The position numbers and the translations under genes are program-made. A stretch of 64,000 nucleotides of DNA from Topomyia yanbarensis (taxonomy: Eukaryota; Arthropoda; Insecta; Diptera; Culicidae). Under the pieces are notes generated by a model, which was not told the origin of the DNA, ran no database searches, and was given only the letters and a program-made list of their open reading frames with translations. The DNA is taken from the NCBI RefSeq assembly GCF_030247195.1, contig NC_080672.1, forward strand, positions 92,390,113 to 92,454,112. The letters are read 5' to 3'. Below are positions 1-13,818 of the stretch, in pieces. Each line of letters begins with the position of its first letter. The stretch's first letter is position 1.

Positions 1-1400
1 TTGTTCAAATTAGATAAATTTTATAAATTTTCAAAATATTGAATTTTTTTAAAATTTAGATTTTTTTTGAATTTTTTTCACATATGTCCACCTAAAAAGG
101 CGATTTGCTTAGGTAGGCCCGAATAGCCCCCTATATTTTATGAGTTTTAGAAATTTTATAGTTATACAAATTTTACATGCATTTCGTAATTTTTAAAAAT
201 TTCATAAATTTTATAAACTCCATGAATTTTATAAATTTTATAAATTTCATAAATTTTATTATTTTAAAAATTTTATAAATTTTGTTCATTTTACTATTGT
301 TTTTAATTTTATGAATTTTAGTTATAATTTTAATATAAAAATTATTCTGCGTGTTTTGTAAATTTGATAATTTTTAACAATTTAATAATTTTGTAAATTT
401 TAATATTTTATAAATTTGATAAATTCTACATATTTTAATATTTTTTGTTCAAATTAGATAAATTTTATAAATTTTCAAAATATTGAATTTTTTTAAAATT
501 TAGATTTTTTTTGAATTTTTTTCACATATGTCCACCTAAAAAGGCGATTTGCTTAGGTAGGTCCGAATAGCCCCCTATATTTTATAAGTTTTAGAAATTT
601 TATAGTAATACAAATTTTATAAATTTTAACAATTTCATGCATTTCGTAATTTTTAAAAATTTCATAAATTTTATAAACTCCATAAATTTTATAAATTTCA
701 TAAATTTTATTGTTTTAAAATTTTTATAAATTTAATTAATTTTATAGGTAATTTTTTTAAATTTCTTGCATTTTATAAATTATATATTTTATTTTTAAAT
801 CAAAAATTTTATAAATTTTGTTCATTTTATTATTGTCTTTAATTTTATGAATCTTAATAATTTTATATTAGTCTGCGTGTTTTGTAAATTTTATAATTTT
901 TAACAATTTTATTAATTTTGTGAATTTTTTTTCTGCATATTGTAGTTTTTTTGTCCAAATTTGATTAATTTTTTGAATTTTCAAAATTTTGATTTTTTTT
1001 AAATTTATATTTTTTTGAATTGGGACTTCATTTTTTTTAATCTTCTATATTTTAGTTTTACATAAATTTCATAAATCTTCGATAAATTTTATAAATTTTC
1101 GTAATTTCGTGAATTTTATAAATTTTGTTAATTTTATAAATTTGATGATTTTTTTCAATTTCACATATTTTAGAAATTTAATGAATTTTAGAAATTTCCT
1201 AGATTTAATGAATTTCATAAATTTGTTAGATTTTGTGAATTTTTAGATGAATTTTATAAATGTCATTAATTTTATAATTTTAGTTTTATGAGTCAAATTT
1301 CACGAATGAAATTTGCAAATATTATAATTTTTTTGGATTTCGTTGCTTTTATAAATTTTATTAATTTTGTAAATTTTCTAGAAAATTAAGTGATTAGGTA
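1..1400. repeat. A/T-rich degenerate satellite with ~450-500 bp higher-order units
   Basis: Almost pure A/T built from variants of TTTTATAAATTT. Three tandem larger units are aligned by a shared opening: TTGTTCAAATTAGATAAATT at 1 and again at 445, and a diverged version at 951. This gives units of 444 and about 506 bp and a decayed third. Units 1 and 2 share a GC-containing island (79-135 and 523-579, opening CACATATGTCCACC) offset by exactly 444 bp. The array runs off the left edge, so its full length is unknown. No coding potential. Confidence 0.85.
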
Positions 1401-1486
1401 AGCCTATCGGATTACAAACTATGTAAGCTTTAGATAGTTAGATAGGGCTTGAGGGACACCTTGCGTGACTCACAACTTTCTTTTAG

Positions 1487-1575
1487 ATAAACCTCTAACC
1501 CCAGTAGGGATCGAACCCAAGTAAGGTGCGTCCAAAGCAATCGATTTACCACTTTCGGTAGGTGCCTCGTTATAG
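1487..1575 (-). mobile_element. Old tRNA-derived SINE fragment
   Basis: Read on the minus strand, this matches the head of the SINE seen intact at 60875-61045. Shared parts are the B-box region (GGATCGAACCC on the plus strand), the stretch AGGTGCGTCCAAAGCAATCG and TCGATTTACCA. It is more diverged than the other copies and lacks a clear tail or target duplication, so it is probably an older, truncated insertion. Confidence 0.5.
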
Positions 1576-2689
1576 ATTTTAACAGGCGTTTTGTGCATTC
1601 TTTTATTGCGTTCGGTTCGAAAAGATGTAGTTATTGAACCAAGTTGATTTCAATGTCTGACATCTTGATTATGCGAATCTCTAAATATGAGATAACACTC
1701 ATTCCAAAGCCAATGATGAGCATAATAGATATTACGTTGAGTGTATTTTGCCGTACTTCTTGATTTGCTTGTTGTTTAACTTTATCTACACTAAGGTTTT
1801 AAATTAAAGACAAACGTATTACATTTTATTCCAGCACCACAATAATGTTCTACTTTTGTTCGAAATATTTTTATTGTGATTGCTTCATAGCTCAAAAAAT
1901 TCCGAGAAAAGGGATGATGTCGCTCCGTTCACCACCAATGAAGCTAATAAATATGATTTTCTATTTGTTTTACGATCGATACCCCCAAAATCACCTAGCA
2001 CAATGTGCTCGTGCGTAAAGACGGTTTTGGATCCGGCAAAGATCTCCCGCAAAGGGCTTATGTTAATTTGCGATCTTGTACCTTTGGCTGCAATTGATGC
2101 TAAATATGATCGTTTACAGTATCTTCACTGACTGAAGCAAGTCCGTTTTTAAAACATACTTCAGCAGATCCTAGCAGATGAACTTCGGATCGGTGATGAC
2201 ACCGTCGATCTCAACTGTGCATGTGAGCATGCATACACCTTACACACCTATACAACGCAATCCTTCAGAAAACGCATGGAGAAAGCAATATCTTTTTCTT
2301 GCTTTAAGCTAAAATACCCATCTCTTAGAAATTTTCGATCATGGCCGAACATCATTACGTCAGGGCTTTTGAAATCATTAAAAGTTTTAGAAATTACGGG
2401 GAAAATACTCTCTAGAAAAGTCATTTTTGCACTACTTGGGGCTTTGAGAGTGCGAATCAGACATTAGGCATAAAATTTGAAGGAATCAGATTATTGAGCG
2501 CTCAATGTTTAAGTTTTTAAGAGAAGAATCTGTGTTCAGTACTCGGCGGCGACACAGCAGAAAATGGAGAATGACAGAGACGCATGATAGCTGTACCAAA
2601 TGTACAAATCTACTGCACCGGAAGACTGATAAAACACCGCTGGATATGTAGCGCGAATGCCGAAAGAGAAACCAACTTCCTATAAACTT
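1576..2689. other. Mostly unassigned single-copy DNA
   Basis: No complete gene recognised. A short open stretch at 1880-2131 (plus) ends in LICDLVPLAAIDAKYDRL. This loosely resembles the 'DLVAxEAKYHxxC' segment found in some uncharacterised insect and transposon-linked proteins, but the His and Cys are missing. At best it is a decayed fragment (confidence about 0.2). The rest shows no repeat I can name. Confidence 0.5.
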
Positions 2690-2813
2690 CAAGCAGTGCT
2701 TACGAATTTCAGAAATTTAGGACGATTCTAGAACATTAAAGATTCTAGAACATTAAAGAGATCCTACGAAGTTCAAGATAAACTATACAAATCCTAATAA
2801 ATCTGTTGAACTG
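2690..2813 (+). repeat. Decayed 'CTACAAACTTCAG' minisatellite, left part
   Basis: Degenerate words such as TACGAATTTCAG and CTACGAAGTTCAAG, with an exact tandem 17-mer (ATTCTAGAACATTAAAG, twice, near 2725-2758). It appears to continue at 3341-3480 on the other side of the MITE. It is the same kind of minisatellite as 37490-38290. Confidence 0.4.
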
Positions 2814-2817
2814 TTAA

Positions 2818-3336
2818 CCCATTCATGCCCATGTTGTTTGTGGACAACAACGTTTTTAAACAACTATAGCTTTTGATTGAGGCAAGATTTGCTCATAAAA
2901 ACAAGTAAGGCTAATAAATGTGACTACTGGCTTTCATTTGAGTAGTAACAGTTACAAGGATAAGCTCTAGAACTGAAGTTATTGCAATTAGTCTGATTGA
3001 ACTCCGATGGAGCAGTGCTGCCAGGGACCGTTTCCGTTGACGACGGAAAACGAATTTCTCATATAACTTCGTTATGTTGCAATATTATTGAAAACTGATA
3101 AAACTTATCAATTTAGACTATTTTTGGCTACGTTTTCCACGCAGTTGGACTATTGTAAATATTCTAGGAGAATTGTAGTCAGCATTGGAAGTTAAAAATT
3201 GAGCAGCTTCTAGCACTGCAATGAAAGCACCCACCTTTATGAAAAAAGGTTTTTCGAGTTTCTTGACCCCAACGTTTTAAAGGAAACATAGTTTTGAAAC
3301 CCTACATGCACTAGACAAAAGTTGGGCATGAAAGGG
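2818..3336 (+). mobile_element. 519-bp TTAA-flanked MITE (piggyBac-like target), copy A
   Basis: Flanked by TTAA at 2814-2817 and 3337-3340. Termini are imperfect inverted repeats: CCCATTCATGCCCA at the left, and the complement of GGGCATGAAAGGG at the right. The same 519-bp sequence occurs inverted at 29586-30104 and left-truncated at 54357-54868. There is no transposase reading frame. The TTAA duplication is the hallmark of piggyBac-type integration, so this is inferred to be a non-autonomous element mobilised by a piggyBac-like transposase. Confidence 0.85.
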
Positions 3337-3340
3337 TTAA

Positions 3341-4140
3341 AGGAAATTCTACTAAATTCTTTAAAATTATCAGAAACTGATCGAAATCGTTTTATCGTAT
3401 TTGAAAGATTTTCCACGATCTTCAAAAAAATTCTATGTCAAGGAACTGTTCGAGACCGCGGAATCTTTTTACACGTTATTTTCAAGCATTCTTGATGATG
3501 AAAGTCAACATTTTGTACAATCAACTAGTTTTAAAGGAAAGCTTCTTACTAATACGGCTATAGTTTAAGGGGGTGCTCTAAAATAATGCTTTTTAAAACT
3601 TTTTAGGATGGTATGGAACCATTAATGCGAATACGTTAGAATTGTTTACTTGAACTCAATTATTTTCCATTCATTTTCATTGCTTGAAGTTGCTAAACAT
3701 GTCACCATTTAATCTATACTAGCCACTTCAGAGCAGATGATGGTTTTGGGAGGTGAATGAAGAAGCATCAATTTGAAATGAAGATTTTGTCATGGAAATC
3801 TCACCAACTGTAACCAACCAACACCAATGTAAATGATTGAGTGAGATTTTGAAGATACGTAAAAAATATCTAAACCAAAGTCGGGAATGTTATAGTTTTA
3901 AATTACTGATGAGAATTTCTCAGTACAAGAAAAATACTTTTCTTATTCCGATAAAGTGAGGATCTGCTGAACGGTTAAGCATCCAAGGTCATGAGAATGT
4001 TCCCCGTAAATCGTCAGTGAAGATTAACCATATGACCTAACCTCAGTCTCACGCACACGACTTTGTGTCTAATTCGGGTACTTTCGAATGGATGATACAA
4101 ACAAATATTACCGTTTTCCGATCCAGCTTTAGGCAAAACC
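3341..4140. other. Decayed minisatellite then single-copy DNA
   Basis: 3341-3480 continues the minisatellite interrupted by the MITE at 2818-3336 (words like GGAAATTCTACTAAATTC and AAAGATTTTCCACGATCTTC). From about 3500 to 4140 nothing is recognised. Confidence 0.4.
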
Positions 4141-6205
4141 TCCACTAAAGACCTCGCTTGACGCTGCAGCGCGCATTGTTTATTTTACGCTTGGTTGGTC
4201 AGCCAAAGCAGGAAACGGATTCGCTCGCACCGCCACCGCGCGATGATGATGGGTGGGAAAAAAGCGGTCCGAAACAAAGAAGGCAAACAGTTTATATTTG
4301 CACAAAATAATAAAAAATAAATGAATAGCGTGCGAGGTGAGCAGAATAGGTGCTTCATTTCCATGATGGATAGATTTCTGCACATCATCAGAGGGCGGCT
4401 GGCAAAAGAAAGAAGCCCGTTCGGTAAAATAATTACTTTTATTCCCCCTTTGAGGGAAATGCCTGAAGATGCTTGAAAATGAATGGGAAATATCACGCAT
4501 GCATGATCAGCTCAACTATGCACACATTACTGTTTCTCCTGTCTTATGTAATTGATGTGGGAAAGTGCAACGAAAGCAAAAGTAACGCTTATTGTGAGGT
4601 AATAAATCTGACAGTGGCTGGAAGTTGATAGGGATCTCCGGGGCTGTGCGAACGAAAATCGGTTTATATTGCTTACAACCTAATGAATGAACTAACGAAT
4701 TCGCAGGAAAGAACTTGATCGCGGCATTTCCAAAGTGGCGCTTTTTGATTGAACTATTTAGGGTTGGCCATTCAAAAATAGAAGGTAAATCAAAGGGTCG
4801 ACATTACTTCCCTGGTGCAAGCAGATGCGTAGCCCAGGTGATGTTTTTCAACTACCGTGACGCATTAGGCCTTTGTAAAAGTTCACCGCATGTCGTCTTG
4901 TATCTAGGTAACAAAAAAACTCCGAAAAAACTGCAGTTCATAGTCCTTTCCAGAGTTCCGTCACTTTGTATAGTGTGTACTGCACGGAACACGCGTATGA
5001 AAACTGGTTGTTTCCCTCGATAAAAAAAAGCGCAAATAAGTCACAACCAACCGAACGAGTGTTATCAGTGCAATGAATGTAAACAGAGCGCTGGCGTTCC
5101 TTGGCAAGAAATCATAAAGCAAATATCTGCTACTGGTTCGCGGTTTCGCTATTCCGCACGAACGTGACTTGCTAATCGGTGCGAGACACAGATGGAAAGT
5201 TGTTACTGCGAAGCAAATTTACGCAATTAAATTTTAATTTACAGACTCGATTCGTGATGGTTTCATAATATCTATTCTGGAAATTCGCACTAACATCATG
5301 AATTCAGTCGATTTTGTGGATGATTTATATCGAATCTTGTCTAGCAAAAGTCGCAAGTATGCAGTGTAAATATTTGATAATCTTGTCCCCATCCAGGGTC
5401 CACTTGACACTGACAGTGAGAGTGCCCGGGTTGCTGGACAGGCACTCCTTTTCAGGCGGCAATTCCATTGAATAATGCAGACTTTCCTTATAAGTGACGC
5501 ACGTCTCGTACGTACCCGCGACAGCCGCTTACGGAGCAGTTTATTATGCCACCACTGAAAATGGTTGCTTTTTTTTCATCGCGAATGAAGCGGCTAATGA
5601 ATGTCCCCTGCGCTCGGTCTTCCTGCTCCGACGAGGATTGAAGCAATCTCGCGTGATCGCGTCCAAATCAAACAGCAAATCGTCATCATTAGTTGAGATC
5701 GTCAACGAAGAGCACTCTACTTGTGACTTGCGGTGTGGTGATTCGCCGCCGACAAAATGCAAGCACGTTTTCCCGGCGCGCGCCCCCCATACCCGGTGCA
5801 TTACGAATGCAGGAAAGTTTTCCTGGCGTGTTGCTCTTGGTGCTACAGCATCAGTAATAGGCAGCAGCAGCAACAGGCCTGTCACACAGTTCCTACGAAT
5901 TGGAAATGTACAAATTTTCCGTTACGAATCACAACAACACTGATGGATGAGAGCTGTCGCGGAATAGAAAGTGCGCTGCTGGACGTGTGGAACGAAATGG
6001 TCGGAGTTTTTCTCTAGATTCGACTTAATGTTAACCATCCGGAAGCAGGTTGGACAGCGGGAAATTGTTACTGTTTTTTTTTTGTGCAGGGCAGCGAACT
6101 AGTTAACCTTCCGGCAGTGGTGCTTCGAATAGTTCACGTTCAGGAAATATAGCCGAATCGTTTGCGAGCACCAGGGGGTACTCGTTTAGATAGCGTTTAA
6201 GGTGA
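4141..6205. other. GC-richer single-copy stretch, no gene recognised
   Basis: Clearly richer in G/C than its surroundings, with no repeat seen elsewhere in the window. Open stretches on both strands (for example 5494-5943 plus with a GTG start, and 4180-4500 minus) have no domain I recognise and overlap each other in opposite frames, so I do not call them genes. The character fits intergenic or intronic host DNA, possibly with conserved regulatory sequence. Confidence 0.4.
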
Positions 6206-6208
6206 CTT

Positions 6209-6352
6209 GCGAAGGGTCAAGAGTCGATTATGCACTTAAGGCTTGATTTAGCGATTCAGAGTGCACTAGGCACAAACACCCTCGTTGTATGCTTAAGCCC
6301 AAGCCAGGAAAAATTCTTGGTGACTAGTTGGATCGTAGCAATTGTCCTATAC
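6209..6352 (+). repeat. Interspersed ~140-bp repeat, copy 1
   Basis: Runs from GAAGGGTCAAGAGTCGATTA through AAGCCCAAGCCAG to TAGCAATTGTCCTA. The same order of segments occurs at 15799-15935. No inverted repeats or coding capacity are visible. It may be the 3' end of a larger retroelement or a short SINE. Confidence 0.7.
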
Positions 6353-7995
6353 AGATAGGCCCGTAGCCAGGGTTTTTTTCGGGAGGGGCTTTAAAAAAAT
6401 ATTGGATAATTTTTCATTCTGATGACTTGAGATAGTCACTAAAACTGAATAAAGTTTTTAAAAGTTCCCAATGAAAACAATTATAATTCTAAGGCATTAG
6501 AAACTAAAAATCCCAAAAACATGTTCTTTGCCACAAGAAAGGCTATTGATTATTGATTCGATTTTAATTTTTATTATTTATTTTCAAGTTACAATTTACT
6601 CTGGTTGCAACAATGGGTAGTCTAGAGTTCAAAGTGTTTATGCGCTAACCGAATATGATAATCCTTGGCAGTGCTATAAATTGTAAGGTCTATAAAACGT
6701 TCGAACGAAGAGAATGTCGAAATTTGTACTAAATCTTCTGATTTGGCTAGCGATTTGTAGATGCGCAGAAACGGTTCAACTTCTGTTTTCTTGATCTGGC
6801 GCCTCCAACCAGGTCTATGGCATTAACATTATTTTGATATATTCTAATTAAATGAAACTATTTTCAAGACTAGCCTATTAAAAAAAATTACTCCGAAATT
6901 GACCACTTATCGAAAGAAAATCTCTTAACACTGATTACTAATATTTTCTTATTTACGTAAAATTTGTTAACTATATCTTTAATGACACCACCAAAATAAC
7001 TAGAAACTATAAATATGAATAAGCTCAATAATTTCAGCATCTCTTGCTTCTGACACACGAAAGGGAATACATCCCCTTTACGGAAGAGTAAGTAAGGTGT
7101 AAGGCGAACTTTCTATGATAATTTCGGTTACACTTTCTTAGTCAATTCGTCACTTCGTTAAACAAATATATTGACACTACTCTTTTCGGTAATTGGTGTG
7201 TTTTTAAATAAAAGTAATTTGCTCTAATTTTTTTGCCACAATTACCACAAAGATCGCAAGATGGTTGACTAGTTAAACAAAGCTTTAATGTCTGTTTGAC
7301 AACAGGTTTATTATACCCCAATTTAGGAAACAGTTGCAATTAAAGCTGCTGCACCTAACGCATCAAAGTCCTACGGATAACGGAAGACGTAAAGGTCTTT
7401 CGAAAATAAGAGGATCGCACTCAAGTTCAGTGTATAGAAAATAAGTAGAGCAAAAGTACTCTTGAGTCGATTTCAATTAGATGATTCATTTTTCTCTCTT
7501 TTTCTTCGTGACTGATAATCATCTCTCCCATTTTATTCCATTACGAACAAAAATAAAACGAAAGACTGTAACATACTGAAAACATGAAATCGAAACAATA
7601 ATCACAACTGGTTGATTTATAGATTCAACCAGTTACAACATTTTAGTCGCTCTCCGTGATTGCCTTCCGTGATATCTGTTTGCTGTATCGTCAGGTCGTT
7701 TTTAAAAACTTACATAGACATTAATTGGAAACTATGAAAAGCGACTAAAATTCTACTGCTGGTTGCAACGTAAAATTCATTATAATTGATTGACTAATAT
7801 GTGATTTCAATTGACATCCGACGCGTGTATATAATTCGTGGATATATGAACATCTCAGTAAAGCCACTGTTTTACCACTTTTTGTTACTTTTACACGTTT
7901 TTCTTGCTTATTGTTCGAAAGACGGATTAACAGTGTTTTTAGTACGGAACATATTCCCCGCATAACAATGAAATAGAGTTTCGATAGAAATACTC
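6353..7995. other. Unassigned A/T-rich DNA
   Basis: Opens with GGCCCGTAGCCAGG followed by a T-run, which may be the tip of another interspersed repeat. A perfect 10-bp stem with a 9-nt loop (AACTGGTTGA / TCAACCAGTT) lies at 7606-7634. An outer inverted pair (TTTTAGTCGCT at 7641, AGCGACTAAAA at 7740) suggests an old small fold-back element. No gene seen. Confidence 0.4.
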
Positions 7996-7998
7996 TTG

Positions 7999-8308
7999 GG
8001 GACCATTCATAAATGACGTAGCATTTTTTGAGCGATTTTTAACACCCCCCCTCACCAATCCTAGCATTTTGTCACAAACTTCTAAATACCCTCTGGTAAT
8101 TACGTAGCTTGACGGTAACTCTACCCCCCCCCCCCTTGACCCACAAAATCTTTAAAAAAAAAAAATAAAAAAAACGATGATAGTTATTTCCCTTTAAAAA
8201 AGCTACGTAGCATGACAAGACTCCCTACCCCCCTGTCGTCACACATCATCACAAAATACGAAACTCCCCCCTCCCCCATATAATGCTACGTCATTTATGG
8301 ATGGTCCC
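7999..8308. mobile_element. 310-bp MITE with ~27-bp terminal inverted repeats
   Basis: Ends are GGGACCATTCATAAATGACG on the left and its near-exact complement on the right (CGTCATTTATGGATGGTCCC). It is flanked by TTG at 7996-7998 and 8309-8311, consistent with a 3-bp target duplication. The interior is low complexity with C-runs and A-runs. No reading frame. A 3-bp duplication would fit the PIF/Harbinger group, but the superfamily is not established. Confidence 0.85.
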
Positions 8309-8469
8309 TTGCATAAAAAACGGTCTTCTCGGCTATATTGTTATCAGAAAATGTATTTTGCCTAGCATGCTTAGGTGAGATGCCTGGTGTTTATGCTAAG
8401 CGTACAGTATACTAACCTATTACAGAAATTTAATTTGCGTATAATTTAACTAACTTTCCCTAACCAACA

Positions 8470-8720
8470 GCGTCCTGGTGGTCGTTCATTTCTAACTCGT
8501 ACACTTCCGTGTCATCGTCGTAGCTGCTGCTATGTTCATGTTCCCAAACATCTGATTTCATCCTGGTTTCTTGCCCTGTGGACTTCTTCAATGATGGTGC
8601 TGGCTGTTGATTTTAAGATACTTGACGCAGCTTTTGGCGTCAATATTATCTGAACAGCAGCCACAAATTTGACAATTGTTTGTTTTTCCAGTAATGATAT
8701 TAGAGACTATGAATTGGCAA
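8470..8720 (-). pseudogene. Possible retroelement ORF1/gag-like fragment, C-terminal part
   Basis: On the minus strand one frame reads NNCQICGCCSDNIDAKSC, a cysteine-rich stretch that could be a damaged zinc knuckle. After a frame change there is an open run ending in an acidic tail (SSSYDDDTEVYELEMNDHQ) and a TAG stop near 8465. The arrangement, knuckle-like cysteines then a polar tail, resembles the end of ORF1/gag proteins of non-LTR elements. A similar polar stretch occurs at 22071-22340 on the same strand. There is no start codon, the frame is broken and the family is unassigned, so this is a weak call. Confidence 0.3.
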
Positions 8721-11188
<2,468 letters not shown>

Positions 11189-13040
11189 CTCAAAATCGCG
11201 TTTTTCAAATTGGCGAACACGATAATTCAACAAATAATCAACGAATTGCCTTGATTTTTTTATGAGAATGCACAATATGTGTAACCTGTCGCTGAACCAC
11301 AGAAAACAGAATAAATAAATTTTCTCCCTATTATTTTGAAGAAAAGTTTGCAAATTCCACAGTAAAATATGAGATCTTTCGGTTTTCTTGAAGCCATTTT
11401 CCGAAACGCGTACGCGTTTTTTCGAATAAATAAATCTGAACATTACAAAAAGATCCAGTGCTATCTTGCATTCAAAATCGCAAACCAAAATAACTTTCGG
11501 TTCGAGCCCTTAACACAGGCCTTATATCTCTCCGACAGTCTCGCTATTTTTAAATTTAGGCGACAGCCTTTTTTTCAGAATCACAAGATTTCTCAATAAT
11601 CAAAGAATGCCCATAAAAATATTATTAGGGCCAAATGGGGTCGCTCCTTTTTTGCGGTTTTGAGGCGTTTAAGTTCATTTGGGATTTTACTTACACCCTT
11701 GGAACAAAATTAAAATTACATCTGACGTAAACAACGTAGCGACGTATTTTTTCTGTCTGATAATAGAATTTTACATGTTATGATATGTAAAATTAAATAT
11801 TGTGATATTTGATGTATAACTCAGACTGAATGGCCCAGAAAAAGCCGAACAACTCACATTTGTATATGCCATTAAATGCGAATTTATGTGAATTGGGACG
11901 CTCCTTTTATGTGCATCTGGCGAGACGTAAAGTTACAAGGTTTTTTTTGCTCTGTAGGTTTGAATTCAAGGCGGCTCAATTTTTCTCGATAGTTCTGGAA
12001 TGTTTGAAGGTTGACCTCTTTTAGTTCAATGAACACCATTATTGATTCAGTACCAGTGGAAGATGCAAAATACGGCCATAACAGTGTCAGGTCTTCGCAA
12101 GACCACAAAAAAAAGAATTTGGAGAGGTTTGATTTTGTAGATGGACCGTCGGCGAACCCAAATGTGATGAAGACCCAAATCATTTCGCCACATCTGCAAC
12201 ATGCTTGCCAAACACAGATTTATTGGACATCTTGTGCCACTTTTCGGCCCCCAACATCCCGGGGCCTCTGGCATAGATCCAGTGAGCCCATGCGTAAAAA
12301 CAGTGCTGAGCCCGAAGCGCCTACGAGCACCAGTGAGTGCTCGTTTAGGTAACATTTAAGGGTAGGTTCTCATTGAAAATTTTCAAAAATTAAATATTTT
12401 TCTTTGCATTTTTGAAAGGTACAAGTGTCAACTTTTTTTTAAGCGTGTTTCAAAAATGTTTCTACAGGTCAAGCGTCTCGGCTCGAGACGCCCGTCTCAG
12501 GTAGAAGCCTTTTCATGGCATTATTCACGTTCCTAGATTGTTTCGCGTTGCACTGTACTTGTGTTCAGGTCTCGTATTTTACGTAACGTATTTTACGAGT
12601 TGATCTGTAGAGGGCGCCACTGCTACCGTGGCTGAACTGCGTCTGTTTGTAGCGTATCCGAATAAATAGTATGCCGGTGCTCTCCATGTAAGCCTGTCAC
12701 GTGCGCGTGTTTTGTCTCTCGTAAACATTTGTTGAAAAAGGGCACTTGCGGCAGTAAATGGAAGCTCACCATTGCTGCAGACGCGCTGGTAGTTTCTGTT
12801 GGGTCTAAACCGGCCCATTTCGCCAAGAAATCTGGAAATCAACGTCTGCAAACTGCTGAACACAGGGTGTCAAACAACCTCAGAAAATGGTGAAAAACCA
12901 AAAAAAAATCGGTCAAAAAAATTCCGTCCGCCGTATTGGATCGGCCATTTTAAAATTCGAAAAACTGACTTCAGATTCGTAATCAGTGATGTCCACAACC
13001 CATACAAAATATTGACATTCTACCACGAATAATTCATCGA
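11189..13040. other. Unassigned, partly GC-richer DNA
   Basis: Open stretches at 12011-12352 (plus), 12047-12355 (minus) and 12579-12863 (minus) overlap one another, have no recognised domains and show no splice or start context that favours one of them. A small stem (GAGCACCAGTGAGTGCTC) lies near 12325. I cannot assign this interval. Confidence 0.35.
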
Positions 13041-13043
13041 AGG

Positions 13044-13454
13044 TTTGATTTTTGTTTTGTGTTTCGTGTTCATCTCGTCAGTAACTAGCACCAACTGCGT
13101 GTCTAGTTAGACAATGTATTTAAACTAGTATCCAAATTAGCACTAGTTAGACACAAAATAATTTCAATTTTACCTTTTGGGAATTGATATTGCATAATGC
13201 CAGGTATTTGGCTCCCTAGCCAAAAGGCAAAAGTCCGTTTTCGTTTTCTCATCAGTAAACCAGTATTTGCTTCCCGGGACATCAATCGGAACAAGTCAAT
13301 TATCTTAGACGTTCGCTTGTATCGTGTGAACTGTTGGAATTATTTTGTGCCTAACTAGTGCTAATTTGGGTACTAGTTTAGATACATCGTCTAACTAGAC
13401 ACCCAGTTGGTGCTAGTTACTGACGAGATGAGTTCGAAACACACAAAAATCAAA
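13044..13454. mobile_element. Palindromic TIR element, ~411 bp, 'TTTCG..TCATCTCGTCAG' family
   Basis: Arms of about 120 bp face each other: left 13044-13164, right 13337-13454. Each contains, from outside in, a GTTTCG / CATCTCGTCAGTAACTAG module, CTAGTTAGAC and CACTAGTTAG. A middle segment of about 170 bp contains CTTCCCGGGACATCA. A half copy lies at 59990-60240 and end fragments at 25680-25845 and 34536-34640. No coding capacity. It is a non-autonomous DNA transposon of undetermined superfamily. Confidence 0.75.
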
Positions 13455-13818
13455 TTTAAGTTAGTTTTTGTACGCTTAATGCGTAAATTGGTTTAATCCA
13501 ATTTTCCCTTTTGGGAATGAATATTTCATCATCGAAAGGATTCTGAAAACTTTAAACGCGTTTTTTGACGTAGGACTACGTCTTTTGTTTGGTGCACTCT
13601 GCAAATTCTACAAAAAAAGGTATGTAACAAAAAGTGGTCCAATTTTAAACGCATATAATTCAGCCATCTCACGATAAATTTTCAAATTTTTTGCACAAAT
13701 CGCCCCGAAATACTTCTAAGAATAGATTCCAATAGATAAACCCAAAGATTTTTGATATCATAGCATTAAAAAATTAAATAATATACAACCTTGTCAAAAT
13801 ATCGCACATTAACACACA
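13455..13818. other. A/T-rich DNA beside the palindromic element
   Basis: 13496-13545 (CAATTTTCCCTTTTGGGAAT) resembles the inner edge of the palindromic element at 13165-13190, so it may be a rearranged piece of it. Nothing else is recognised. The last bases end in TTAACACACAG, which could serve as a splice acceptor for the following open stretch. Confidence 0.35.

Noticed and set aside
5494..5943. 149-codon open frame
   Set aside because: It starts with GTG and has no recognised domain. A 113-codon frame overlaps it on the opposite strand, and there is no evidence for splicing or conservation.
12011..12355. Two ~100-codon open frames on opposite strands
   Set aside because: They overlap completely in antisense, have no domain and no coding context to prefer either.
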